DNA of 64,000 nucleotides from Thalassobacillus_A hwangdonensis. Its GTDB lineage: Bacteria > Bacillota > Bacilli > Bacillales > Halobacillaceae. The notes below the pieces were generated by a model. It made no database searches. It was given only the letters and a program-made list of their open reading frames with translations, and was not told where the DNA came from. A program made the translations under genes and the position numbers. The DNA is taken from assembly GCF_042675915.1 (NCBI RefSeq), contig NZ_JBHTKL010000001.1:496001-560000 (forward strand), given 5' to 3'. Positions 42,046 to 50,646 of the stretch are shown here, one piece after another. Positions within the stretch are counted from its first letter, which is position 1. The number at the start of each line of letters is the position of its first letter.

Positions 42046-42078
42046 AAATCCCACGCCAACTTAAGGTGTGGGATTTTT
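42046..42078 (+). terminator. Terminator after yloV
   Basis: 11-bp stem AATCCCACGCC / GGTGTGGGATT with one wobble, then TTT. Confidence 0.85.
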
Positions 42079-42143
42079 ATGTTTATAAATAATTCAATTG
42101 AATGTAAGGATGTATTTGTAGTGAGATGACTTTACCTTGGAAG

Positions 42144-42275
42144 TGGTATGGGTGTTGGGCAAATGACTCGCTTTCCTGCGGGGGAACTGGCAAGCCTCCT
42201 CAGGCAGCGCCTTCCGGGGTCTCGCCTAGCTCCTTCTCCCGCGGGAGTCTCGCCATTTTCCCAACCCCCATATCA
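42144..42275 (+). repeat. Palindromic repeat element, copy B
   Basis: About 132 bp, same orientation as copy A. Arms GTATGGGTGTTGGGCAAATG and CATTTTCCCAACCCCCATAT pair at about 18 of 21 positions. The interior keeps CTCGCTTTCC, AAGCCTCCTC, GGGGTCTCGCC and CTTCTCCCGCGGGAGTC. It lies just after the yloV terminator. Confidence 0.85.
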
Positions 42276-42402
42276 AAGAATGATCCGTTCAACTAAAAAT
42301 ATTAGTTGAGGTTGTTTGGAATCTGATTTTAATAGAATAAATCTTCACATCAAGGTTCTGGTAATAAATCTTTCAATTCATTAGGTCGTTTTAAAAGAAA
42401 CG

Positions 42403-42538
42403 GTTGTGTGGCTTGGAGACGGCCAGACTCCCGCGGGAATAGATTGGCTGGCAAGACCCCACAGAGCGAAAGCTCGAGGAGGCTTGACGTCATCCCAGCA
42501 GGAAAGCGAGTCGTCTCCGAGCCGCACCAAATGCTCAT
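42403..42538 (-). repeat. Palindromic repeat element, copy C (inverted)
   Basis: About 136 bp in the opposite orientation to copies A and B. Arms GTGTGGCTTGGAGACG and CGTCTCCGAGCCGCAC are complementary apart from two wobble-type differences. On the minus strand the interior reads CTCGCTTTCC, AAGCCTCCTC, GGGGTCTTGCC and CCCGCGGGAGTC. An open frame that runs through it toward 42761 is not a gene. Confidence 0.85.
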
Positions 42539-42596
42539 AATGCCATGGCCCTCATTAATTCGAAGATGTAATGCACAGATTCGCCTAAATATAAGA

Positions 42597-42626
42597 AAAA
42601 GGAACTTCCATTTGGAAGTTCCTTAT
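42597..42626 (-). terminator. Terminator after the purine permease (minus strand)
   Basis: AAGGAACTTCCA / TGGAAGTTCCTT perfect stem with a minimal loop, then T-rich on the minus strand, 25 nt beyond the stop. Confidence 0.85.
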
Positions 42627-42649
42627 GTTTATAAGAATGGTGCGATATA

Positions 42650-43927
42650 TCAATGTCCGAGTGATCGTAACACCAGATCAGCAAGGAACATCATTGCGAT
42701 AAGCACGACTGGAAGCGACAATTCTTTGCGCTTGCCAACTGCCATCTTCACGAATGGATAGGCAATGAAACCGAACGCCATTCCATCTGCAATCGAATAC
42801 GTGAATGGAATCATCACGATAATCAAAAACGCAGGCATGGATTCGGATAACTTATCCAATGGGATTTCCTTGATACTCTGGACCATCAACGCACCTACAA
42901 TAATTAAGATAGGGCTGATAGCAGTAGTCGGTACCATCGAAATCCAAGGAATCAAGAAGATGGTGGACAAGAACAAACCTGCCATGATGACTGCTGCTCT
43001 ACCTGTTTTACCTTTGGATGCAATCACTGCAGCACTTTCCGCAGACGAAACTGTCGGAGATGTGCCGAGAAATCCGCTCGCAAGTGACGAAAAGGCAGTA
43101 GCCTTATATGCACGCTTGAACTTTGACTGGTCTCCGAGCATATCCAGCTGCCCGTGGATCAAGCCCATGTTTTCAAAAATAAGCACAAGGGCTAACGGGA
43201 ATACCGCCATCCAGAAAGTGATATCCGTAATGGACGCGAATGAAGGCATCCAGAAGAATGTAGCATTGTCCATGGACACTTGCTTTCCAGGTTCACCTAC
43301 AAGACCAAAAGCATATGCAATAGCTGTACCGACGATGATGGTGATCAGGAAGTTTCCTGGTACATTCCGTGTAAACAGCAAGATTGCAATGAACAAGGTC
43401 AATATACTCGCGATTACTACAGGAGAGGACGGGTTCCCCAAGGCAATCAGAGAGTGTTCTCCCCGAACGACCAAGCCGCCTTTCTCGAGACCTATGAATG
43501 TCAGAAACAGACCAAGTCCAACTGTAATTCCATGCTGTAAGGAGCTTGGAATGGCTTTTTTAAGCCAGTCACCTACTCTAGTATAAGCAGTGAAAAGAAA
43601 GATCGCTGATGCAACGATGACGACTGCAAGCCCTTCGCGAAAGTCCATACCTGTTCCTTCAACGACGGTGTACGCGAAAAATGCATTCAATCCCATACCT
43701 GGTATGAGCACCATTGGCGCATTCGCCATAAGTCCCATCAATAGACAGCCTACGAAACTCGCCATGATGGTAGCAATCATTCCATTTTCCAGTGAGATGC
43801 CAGCATCACTCAAAATTGAGCCATTCACGGCTACAATATAGACCGTGGTGAAATAACCGATGATTCCAGCGACGATTTCATCTTTCCAGTTCGCCGGTTT
43901 CACTCCGTTAGAGTGGTTATTGAGCAT
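42650..43927 (-). CDS. NCS2 family (AzgA-type) purine permease
   Basis: 425-residue membrane transporter with about 12-14 helices. The AzgA/PbuG-type signature is visible in FFAYTVVEGTGMDFREGLAVV and MGLNAFFAY near the N-terminus, ALGNPSSPVVIAS, and GTSPTVSSAESAAVIASKGKTG in the substrate region. B. subtilis relatives carry adenine, guanine or hypoxanthine; the substrate here cannot be decided from sequence. ATG at 43927 follows AGAGGAG; a 26-codon upstream extension crosses the promoter and is rejected. In B. subtilis no such gene lies between yloV and sdaAB. Confidence 0.88.
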   Translation of the reverse strand: MLNNHSNGVKPANWKDEIVAGIIGYFTTVYIVAVNGSILSDAGISLENGMIATIMASFVGCLLMGLMANAPMVLIPGMGLNAFFAYTVVEGTGMDFREGLAVVIVASAIFLFTAYTRVGDWLKKAIPSSLQHGITVGLGLFLTFIGLEKGGLVVRGEHSLIALGNPSSPVVIASILTLFIAILLFTRNVPGNFLITIIVGTAIAYAFGLVGEPGKQVSMDNATFFWMPSFASITDITFWMAVFPLALVLIFENMGLIHGQLDMLGDQSKFKRAYKATAFSSLASGFLGTSPTVSSAESAAVIASKGKTGRAAVIMAGLFLSTIFLIPWISMVPTTAISPILIIVGALMVQSIKEIPLDKLSESMPAFLIIVMIPFTYSIADGMAFGFIAYPFVKMAVGKRKELSLPVVLIAMMFLADLVLRSLGH

Positions 43928-43965
43928 TTGAATCTCCTCTATTAATTTGTAGCCCTCTCCCACCC

Positions 43966-43980
43966 GGTTGTCTGACAACC
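43966..43980. promoter_or_regulatory. 15-bp palindrome in the permease leader, possible operator
   Basis: GGTTGTCTGACAACC is a perfect palindrome around one central base, just downstream of the expected transcription start. It does not match the PurR box, and I see no purine riboswitch in the short leader. Confidence 0.45.
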
Positions 43981-43991
43981 CACAAAATCCA

Positions 43992-44020
43992 ATTATAAAC
44001 GGCATTCACCTAAATGGCAA
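43992..44020 (-). promoter_or_regulatory. sigma-A promoter of the purine permease
   Basis: On the minus strand TTGCCA, 17-nt spacer, perfect TATAAT. Leader of about 58 nt to the ATG. Confidence 0.75.
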
Positions 44021-44079
44021 CTGTGAGATGAAAAGAAGCGAATCGTGCGGATCTATGCTAAAATGGGATAGAATGACTC

Positions 44080-44109
44080 TTGTTTAAGTAAACGTTTTCT
44101 CGATAGAAT
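44080..44109 (+). promoter_or_regulatory. Candidate sdaAB promoter with overlapping cre-like site
   Basis: TTGTTT, 18-nt spacer, TAGAAT. The spacer holds GTAAACGTTTTC (44088-44099), close to the CcpA cre consensus WTGNAARCGNWWWCAW with two to three mismatches. A further extended -10, TGCTAAAAT, is at 44056-44064. Assignment is by eye. Confidence 0.35.
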
Positions 44110-44138
44110 AGGGATAGTTTGTATAGGATGGTGAAACG

Positions 44139-44801
44139 ATGAAGTTTAAATCTGTATTTGATATCATCGGACCAGTCATGATCGGTCCTTCCAGTTCACA
44201 TACAGCAGGTGCTGCACGGATCGGACGAGCTGCGCGTAATCTGTTCGGCAGAGAGCCAAAGTGGATCAATGTCCATCTTTATGGTTCGTTTGCAAAGACA
44301 TATAAAGGCCATGGCACAGATGTAGCTATTGTCGGCGGCCTATTGGATTATGATACATTCGATACGAGGATCAGCAGTTCCCTCGAAACAGCAAAAGAAA
44401 AGAAAATCAAAGTCAGCTTTTTTGAAGAGGATGCGCATACGGATCATCCGAACACAGCAAGGATCAAAATCGGTGATGACGACGGTGATTTGGAACTTGT
44501 CGGCATTTCTATCGGCGGAGGAATGGCAGAGATAACCGAATTGAATGGCTTCGAGCTGCGGTTATCAGGAAGTCATCCGGCAATATTGCTGATCCATAAT
44601 GATCGTTATGGAGCGATTGCTTCCGTGACTTCGATCCTTGCCAAGCATGAGATCAATATCGGTCATATGGAAGTTTCAAGAAAAGAACAAGGTAAGGAAG
44701 CACTAATGGTGATTGAAGTCGATCAGAATGTCGACGATGTGGTTCTTAAAGAATTGGAAAGAGCAGATCACATTTTACAAGTCGCAAAAATTGTAGACTG
44801 A
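44139..44801 (+). CDS. sdaAB: L-serine dehydratase, iron-sulfur-dependent, beta subunit
   Basis: 220 residues. N-terminal substrate domain with SVFDIIGPVMIGPSSSHTAGA; C-terminal ACT domain (about 145-220: YGAIASVTSILAKHEINIGHMEVSR). With SdaAA it deaminates serine to pyruvate and ammonia. ATG after GGATGGTGAAACG. Confidence 0.95.
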   Translation: MKFKSVFDIIGPVMIGPSSSHTAGAARIGRAARNLFGREPKWINVHLYGSFAKTYKGHGTDVAIVGGLLDYDTFDTRISSSLETAKEKKIKVSFFEEDAHTDHPNTARIKIGDDDGDLELVGISIGGGMAEITELNGFELRLSGSHPAILLIHNDRYGAIASVTSILAKHEINIGHMEVSRKEQGKEALMVIEVDQNVDDVVLKELERADHILQVAKIVD

Positions 44802-44832
44802 AAATAGCATCGATTCAGAAAGGAGCTAGATT

Positions 44833-45717
44833 ATGTTTCGTAATGTTGCTGAACTAGTTGAATTGGCAGAAAGTGAAGGCATTCAAATATCTGAAGTAAT
44901 GATTCGCCAGGAAATGGAAGTCCGTGAAAGAACTCGTGAAGAAGTAGTTGGACAGATGGAACGGAATTTGGATGTAATGGAAAAGGCGGTCGAAGATGGC
45001 CTTAAGGGAGTCAAATCTCACAGTGGATTGACAGGTGGAGACGCCGTTCTTATCCAGAAATATATGCAGGAAAAAGAGCCGCTGTCCGGGAATCTTCTTA
45101 TGGATGCAGTAAGTAAAGCGGTTGCTACGAATGAAGTCAATGCTGCGATGGGAACGATTTGTGCCACACCTACTGCAGGAAGTGCAGGATGTGTACCTGG
45201 TACATTGTTTGCAGTCAAAAATAAATTGAACCCGACACGGGAGCAGATGGTGCGATATCTGTTCACTTCAGGCGCATTCGGGTTTGTCGTAGCGAACAAT
45301 GCTTCCATTTCAGGTGCTGCTGGTGGATGTCAGGCAGAGGTAGGTTCAGCGGCTGGAATGGCTGCTGCTGCAATCGTTGAAATGGCTGGCGGTACACCGT
45401 CGCAATCTGCTGAGGCAATGGCAATTACACTGAAAAACATGCTCGGACTCGTTTGTGATCCTGTTGCAGGGCTCGTCGAGGTTCCATGTGTCAAACGTAA
45501 TGCGATGGGGGCTTCGAATGCAGTGGTAGCTGCCGACATGGCACTTGCAGGTGTGACAAGTCGTATCCCGTGTGATGAGGTTATCGATGCCATGTACAAG
45601 ATTGGTCAGACGATGCCAGTCGCATTGCGGGAGACAGCACAGGGAGGTCTCGCCGCTACACCTACAGGGCGTGAGCTCGAAGCAAAAGTGTACGGAATTT
45701 CATTGAAGAAAGAGTGA
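44833..45717 (+). CDS. sdaAA: L-serine dehydratase, iron-sulfur-dependent, alpha subunit
   Basis: 294 residues carrying the [4Fe-4S] cluster ligands: Cys in TICATPTAGSAGCVPG, GAAGGCQAEVG and GLVCDPVAGLVEVPC. Catalytic-type oxygen-labile dehydratase. ATG after AGAAAGGAGC; stop overlaps recG. Confidence 0.95.
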   Translation: MFRNVAELVELAESEGIQISEVMIRQEMEVRERTREEVVGQMERNLDVMEKAVEDGLKGVKSHSGLTGGDAVLIQKYMQEKEPLSGNLLMDAVSKAVATNEVNAAMGTICATPTAGSAGCVPGTLFAVKNKLNPTREQMVRYLFTSGAFGFVVANNASISGAAGGCQAEVGSAAGMAAAAIVEMAGGTPSQSAEAMAITLKNMLGLVCDPVAGLVEVPCVKRNAMGASNAVVAADMALAGVTSRIPCDEVIDAMYKIGQTMPVALRETAQGGLAATPTGRELEAKVYGISLKKE

Positions 45718-47759
45718 GCGAAGTGCTGAATGAACCAGTGGATCATGTCCATGGGGTCGGTGGAAAACTGAAAGAAACATTGAATGAACTTGGGATACTG
45801 ACAATAGAAGATTTATTGTTTTATTTTCCATTTCGATATGATAGCTATGAAGTCAAGCCGGTTACAGAGCTGATGCACGATGAAAAAGCGACGATTGAAG
45901 GGAAGGTTGTCGGTGAACCTTCCCTTGCTTTTTATGGGAAAAGGAAGTCAAAGCTAACCATCACTTTGCAGGTGGAACAATTTGCAATCAAGGCAGTTAT
46001 GTTCAATCGCGCATTCGCTAAGAAGCAGATTCAAGCGGGGGATTTGATCACCGTTACAGGAAAATGGGATCAACGTCGCCTGCAGATTACCGTCTCCAAC
46101 TACAAAAAGGGAAGTGCAGATGATCAGGAACCGATTCAGCCGGTCTACTCACTGAAAGAAAACATGACGATGACTAAAATGCGGAAGACGATCAAATCAG
46201 CGTTGGATGAGTACGGTGCCCACGTGCCTGAGATACTGCCGGAGAAGATGCGATCGGCTTATAAACTGCCAACACGTCATGAAGCTTTACGGCAAATGCA
46301 TTACCCTGAAAGCAGAGTGTTGCTGAAACATGCCAGACGCAGATTTACATACGAGGAGTTCCTGCTTTTCCAATTGAAAATGCAGCTGCTTCGAAAATTG
46401 AAGAAGGAAGCCACAGAAGGCAATGCACAGAACTATGACAACGAACGACTTACCGGATTTGTGGATTCCTTTCCTTTCACTTTGACGAATGCTCAGAAGA
46501 AAAGCCTTGCTGAAATATTGAAGGATATGAAATCGCCATATCGTATGAATCGTCTCCTTCAGGGAGATGTCGGTTCAGGGAAAACGGCAGTTGCGGCTAT
46601 TTCCATCTTTGCATCCGTAACAGCGGGTAAACAGGCTGCTTTGATGGTACCGACTGAAATCCTTGCTGAACAACATTATGAATCATTGCAGGAGTTGTTC
46701 GGGGACCGCTTGAATACTGCGTTGCTTACAGGCTCAATCAAGGGTAAAAAAAGAAAAGAAATCCTTGAGGCTGTGGAAGAAGGAACGATCGATGTGCTTA
46801 TCGGAACCCATGCGCTCATACAGGATGAAGTCATTTTCAACGATCTTGGCTTAGTCATTGTTGATGAGCAACATCGTTTCGGTGTAAATCAAAGAAGGAC
46901 GCTCCGACAAAAAGGGCTGCACCCTGATGTGCTGTTCATGACAGCAACTCCTATTCCACGGACACTTGCCATCACTGCTTTTGGTGATATGGATGTATCC
47001 GTCATCAATGAAATGCCGGCAGGAAGAAAACCTGTCGAGACACATTGGGCGAAAGCGGATATGATGGATAGGGTTCTAGGCTTTATCCAAAAGGAAATTG
47101 ATGCGGGACATCAGGCATATGTCATCTGTCCGCTCATTGAAGAATCAGATAAGCTCGATATACAAAATGCAGTGGATCTCTACCATCAGCTGCAGACCTA
47201 TTATGAACCGGCTGCGAAAGTCGGCCTGATGCATGGACGGTTACACTCAGATGAAAAAGAACAAGTGATGAAAGAATTTGCTGCTAATGAGATTCAGATT
47301 TTAGTCTCTACTACCGTGGTTGAAGTGGGTGTGAATGTTCCCAATGCTACAGTCATGGTCATTTATGATGCAGAGCGCTTCGGATTAAGCCAATTACATC
47401 AGCTTAGAGGCCGTGTCGGAAGAAGTGATAAGCAAAGTTACTGCATTCTGCTTGCTGATCCAAAAGGAGAGATTGGCAAGGAACGGATGCGGATCATGAC
47501 GGAGACGACCGATGGATTTGAACTGTCTGAACAGGATTTGAAGCTGCGCGGACCAGGTGACTTTTTCGGTAAGAAACAGAGTGGAATGCCTGAGTTCAAA
47601 GTCGGCGATATGGTCCATGATTACCGTGCGCTGGAAACAGCTCGTCAGGATGCAGCGGACGCTCTGGAAAGTGGGCAATTCGAACAGGATGCTGAGTGGA
47701 AAGAAATAAGGGATACACTTTACAATGATGCTGGAATTCGGGAGGAGTTATTGGACTAA
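45714..47759 (+). CDS. recG: ATP-dependent DNA helicase RecG
   Basis: Branch-migrating helicase for stalled forks and Holliday junctions. 681 residues: N-terminal wedge/OB domain (about 55-145), Walker A GDVGSGKT at 284-291, DEQH at 384-387, TATPIPRTLA, and QLRGRVGR. GTG start at 45714 overlaps the sdaAA stop; an in-frame GTG at 45723 is an alternative because the ribosome site is weak. Confidence 0.96.
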   Translation: MSEVLNEPVDHVHGVGGKLKETLNELGILTIEDLLFYFPFRYDSYEVKPVTELMHDEKATIEGKVVGEPSLAFYGKRKSKLTITLQVEQFAIKAVMFNRAFAKKQIQAGDLITVTGKWDQRRLQITVSNYKKGSADDQEPIQPVYSLKENMTMTKMRKTIKSALDEYGAHVPEILPEKMRSAYKLPTRHEALRQMHYPESRVLLKHARRRFTYEEFLLFQLKMQLLRKLKKEATEGNAQNYDNERLTGFVDSFPFTLTNAQKKSLAEILKDMKSPYRMNRLLQGDVGSGKTAVAAISIFASVTAGKQAALMVPTEILAEQHYESLQELFGDRLNTALLTGSIKGKKRKEILEAVEEGTIDVLIGTHALIQDEVIFNDLGLVIVDEQHRFGVNQRRTLRQKGLHPDVLFMTATPIPRTLAITAFGDMDVSVINEMPAGRKPVETHWAKADMMDRVLGFIQKEIDAGHQAYVICPLIEESDKLDIQNAVDLYHQLQTYYEPAAKVGLMHGRLHSDEKEQVMKEFAANEIQILVSTTVVEVGVNVPNATVMVIYDAERFGLSQLHQLRGRVGRSDKQSYCILLADPKGEIGKERMRIMTETTDGFELSEQDLKLRGPGDFFGKKQSGMPEFKVGDMVHDYRALETARQDAADALESGQFEQDAEWKEIRDTLYNDAGIREELLD

Positions 47760-47786
47760 GCTCCTTCCGGTTTCGATAACTTGTTG

Positions 47787-47828
47787 AATTTCCAGAAAAC
47801 ATTCCATTTAATGAATATTCTGACATAT
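47787..47828 (+). promoter_or_regulatory. Two CodY-box-like sites upstream of dppA
   Basis: AATTTCCAGAAAACA (47787-47801) matches the CodY consensus AATTTTCWGAAAATT at 12 of 15 positions; AATATTCTGACATAT (47814-47828) at 11 of 15. Both abut the -35 of the dppA promoter. The B. subtilis dpp operon is a known CodY target. Confidence 0.6.
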
Positions 47829-47856
47829 TGTAAATTTATCAAAAAATTGATAGAAT
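47828..47856 (+). promoter_or_regulatory. sigma-A promoter of the dpp-ykf operon
   Basis: TTGTAA, 17-nt spacer, TAGAAT, 46 nt before dppA. Confidence 0.7.
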
Positions 47857-47902
47857 TGTTAAACATTTAAAATCAAATCCAGCAGAGAAGGAGATTACAT
47901 CG

Positions 47903-48727
47903 ATGAAGCTGTTTTTATCCGTCGACATGGAAGGCATCACAGGTTTGCCTGATGATACCTATGTCGACTCTAGTAAACTTAATTATGATCGTGCCAGAAG
48001 AATCATGACCGGCGAGACGAACTATGTCATCGAAGCTGCCTATGAGTCTGGTTGCGAAGAGGTCCTAGTGAATGATAGTCATTCAAAGATGAATAATATT
48101 ATGATTGAAGAACTCCACCCGGAAGCGCAGTTGATCACTGGTGATGTAAAGCCATTATCGATGGTACAGAGTCTGGATGAGAGTTATGCAGGTGCGATGT
48201 TCATCGGCTACCACGCAAGAGCTGGACAGCGTGGCGTCATGTCCCATTCAATGATTTTCGGTGTGCGGAATTTTTACATAAACGATGTTGCTGTCGGGGA
48301 GCTTGGATTCAATGCTTATGTAGCAGGTCACTTCGGTGTGCCGGTACTGATGGTTGCTGGCGATGATTGTGCTGCCAGGGAAGCGGAAGCACTGATTCCC
48401 GGGATTACTACTGCTGTCGTGAAAGAAACGATTTCCCGTTCAGCTGTTAAAAGTCTGACACCTAAAAAAGCAGGCGAAGTCCTGCAGCAAAAAGTGAAAG
48501 AAGCCTTGGCGAATAAAGATAATCTCAAACCATTGACTCCACCAGAAAACCCTGTATTGAAAATCGAATTCACCAATTATGGGGAAGCAGAATGGGCGAG
48601 CCTTATGCCGGGAGTAGAAATCTTACCAGGTACGACCACGGTTCGTTATGAAGCAGAAAATATCATAGAGGCGTATCAGGCGATGCTTGTCATGACTGAG
48701 CTTGCGATGCGTACCTCCTTCAGTTAG
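47903..48727 (+). CDS. dppA: D-aminopeptidase DppA (M55 family)
   Basis: Zinc D-aminopeptidase acting on D-Ala-containing peptides. 274 residues; the metal ligands Asp8, Glu10, His60, His104 and Glu133 and the catalytic His115 fall at the same numbers as in B. subtilis DppA. ATG after GAGAAGGAGATTACATCG. First gene of the operon. Confidence 0.96.
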   Translation: MKLFLSVDMEGITGLPDDTYVDSSKLNYDRARRIMTGETNYVIEAAYESGCEEVLVNDSHSKMNNIMIEELHPEAQLITGDVKPLSMVQSLDESYAGAMFIGYHARAGQRGVMSHSMIFGVRNFYINDVAVGELGFNAYVAGHFGVPVLMVAGDDCAAREAEALIPGITTAVVKETISRSAVKSLTPKKAGEVLQQKVKEALANKDNLKPLTPPENPVLKIEFTNYGEAEWASLMPGVEILPGTTTVRYEAENIIEAYQAMLVMTELAMRTSFS

Positions 48728-48738
48728 GAGGGGTTTGA

Positions 48739-49671
48739 ATGATTCGATACATACTTAAACGGTTTATGATAATGATTGTAACGGTCCTTGTGATCGCTAC
48801 ACTTACATTTTTTCTGATGCATTCGATACCTGGTTCGCCATTCAATGAAGAACGGGGTACCAATGAAACGGTTCAGGCTAACTTGGAGGCGCATTTTCAT
48901 TTGGATGAGCCTTTGTTCATCCAATACTTGATTTATTTGAAATCGATTGCAACGTTGGATTTCGGTCCATCCATCAAACAGCCTACCGAAACAGTCAATG
49001 ACTTACTTGGCAGGGGATTCCCGATTTCCTTCGAACTTGGTATGGCAACCATCCTGCTTGCTTTGGTTTCTGGTGTTGTTTTAGGAGTCATAGCAGCATT
49101 GAGGCATAATGGCTTTATCGACTATATGGCGATGGCCTTTGCTGTTATCGGCATTTCCATACCGAACTTTGTCCTTGCGACCTTATTGATTCAGAAGCTT
49201 GCAGTAGACTGGGGCATCTTTCCGACGGCTACCTGGTCAAGTCCTGCTCATATGGTCCTGCCGACTTTAGCGCTTGCAACAGGACCGATGGCAATCATTG
49301 CACGTCTTACGAGATCAAGCATGCTTGAGGTTTTGACGCAGGATTACATAAAGACAGCTAAAGCTAAAGGGCTGAAGCCTGCGAAGATCATCATCAAGCA
49401 CGCATTGAAAAATGCAATGATGCCTGTCATTACCATTCTAGGTACATTGCTGGCTGGTATTTTGACTGGAACTTTCGTTATCGAAAAGATTTTCGCTATT
49501 CCGGGCATGGGTAAGTATTTTGTTGAAGGTATCAATCAACGTGATTACCCGGTCATCATGGGAACGACAGTGTTCTACAGTTTCTTCCTTGTATTCATGT
49601 TGTTCCTCGTAGATATTGCCTATGGAATCATTGATCCACGTATAAAACTGCATAAGAAGGAGGGGGAATGA
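48739..49671 (+). CDS. dppB: Dipeptide ABC transporter permease DppB
   Basis: 310 residues, six transmembrane segments; binding-protein-dependent permease domain with the EAA-type loop YIKTAKAKGLKPAKIIIKHALKNAM. ATG after TTAGGAGGGG, 11 nt downstream of dppA. Confidence 0.95.
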   Translation: MIRYILKRFMIMIVTVLVIATLTFFLMHSIPGSPFNEERGTNETVQANLEAHFHLDEPLFIQYLIYLKSIATLDFGPSIKQPTETVNDLLGRGFPISFELGMATILLALVSGVVLGVIAALRHNGFIDYMAMAFAVIGISIPNFVLATLLIQKLAVDWGIFPTATWSSPAHMVLPTLALATGPMAIIARLTRSSMLEVLTQDYIKTAKAKGLKPAKIIIKHALKNAMMPVITILGTLLAGILTGTFVIEKIFAIPGMGKYFVEGINQRDYPVIMGTTVFYSFFLVFMLFLVDIAYGIIDPRIKLHKKEGE

Positions 49672-49675
49672 TTCG

Positions 49676-50641
49676 ATGAATCACATGACAGATAAACAAA
49701 ACGCTAACCATTCTCCGTCCACAACAAAAGTACCGGATGATTGGTTCAACCCACTCGATGAAGATCGGGGAGGGGCAGAGACGGTCGTCCGACCATCACT
49801 CTCCTATTGGGCAGATGCCTGGAGAAGGCTAGTAAAAAACAAGCTGGCGATGGGCGGCCTGCTATTCCTTATCTTTTTAGGACTCATGGCAATCTTCGGT
49901 CCGATCATTTCCCCATACACGGTGGACGGACAAAACTTGCCAAAGCAGAATCTTCCACCATCTCTTGAGCATTGGTTCGGCACCGATCAGCTTGGAAGAG
50001 ACGTGTTCACTCGTACATGGTACGGGGCGAGAATATCTCTATTCGTAGGATTGATGGCAGCTTTGATCGACTTTTTCATTGGGGTCATCTATGGAGGAAT
50101 TGCCGGTTACAAGGGCGGTCGCACCGACAGTATGATGATGCGTGTCATTGAAATCCTGTATGGTCTTCCATATTTGCTTGTTGTCATCCTGCTGTTGGTC
50201 GTAATGGGACCAAGCCTGACGACAATCATCATCGCTCTGACCGTCACCGGATGGGTCGGGATGGCCAGGATCGTCAGAGGACAGGTGCTGCAGATCAAAA
50301 ACTATGAATTCGTACTGGCATCAAAGTCGTTCGGTACGAAAACGAGTAGAATCATCAGGAAGAACCTTCTGCCAAACACGATGGGGCCGATCATTGTCCA
50401 GATGACATTGACCGTGCCAACTGCAATTTTCGCGGAAGCGTTCTTGAGCTTTTTAGGACTTGGAATCCAGGTTCCTTATGCCAGTTGGGGTGTAATGGCA
50501 AGTAATGCACTCGGAGTAATTTTGTCCGGCGATTGGTGGAGATTGTTCTTCCCTGCATTTTTCATTTCTGCAACGATGTTTGCATTTAACGTACTAGGGG
50601 ACGGGCTCCAAGATGCATTGGATCCGAAATTGAGGAGGTGA
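49676..50641 (+). CDS. dppC: Dipeptide ABC transporter permease DppC
   Basis: 321 residues: a ~50-residue hydrophilic N-terminus, then six transmembrane segments (OppC type). EAA loop FVLASKSFGTKTSRIIRKNLLPN. ATG at 49676, four nt after dppB, with AAGGAGGGGG upstream; a second ATG three codons later is possible. Confidence 0.95.
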   Translation: MNHMTDKQNANHSPSTTKVPDDWFNPLDEDRGGAETVVRPSLSYWADAWRRLVKNKLAMGGLLFLIFLGLMAIFGPIISPYTVDGQNLPKQNLPPSLEHWFGTDQLGRDVFTRTWYGARISLFVGLMAALIDFFIGVIYGGIAGYKGGRTDSMMMRVIEILYGLPYLLVVILLLVVMGPSLTTIIIALTVTGWVGMARIVRGQVLQIKNYEFVLASKSFGTKTSRIIRKNLLPNTMGPIIVQMTLTVPTAIFAEAFLSFLGLGIQVPYASWGVMASNALGVILSGDWWRLFFPAFFISATMFAFNVLGDGLQDALDPKLRR

Positions 50642-50646
50642 TCACC

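Noticed and set aside
42408..42761. 117-codon plus-strand frame
   Set aside because: Begins in repeat copy C and continues antisense to the permease; chance opening.
43928..43992. Possible purine riboswitch in the permease leader
   Set aside because: The leader is about 58 nt and lacks the conserved purine-aptamer loops and three-way junction; only a short palindrome is present.
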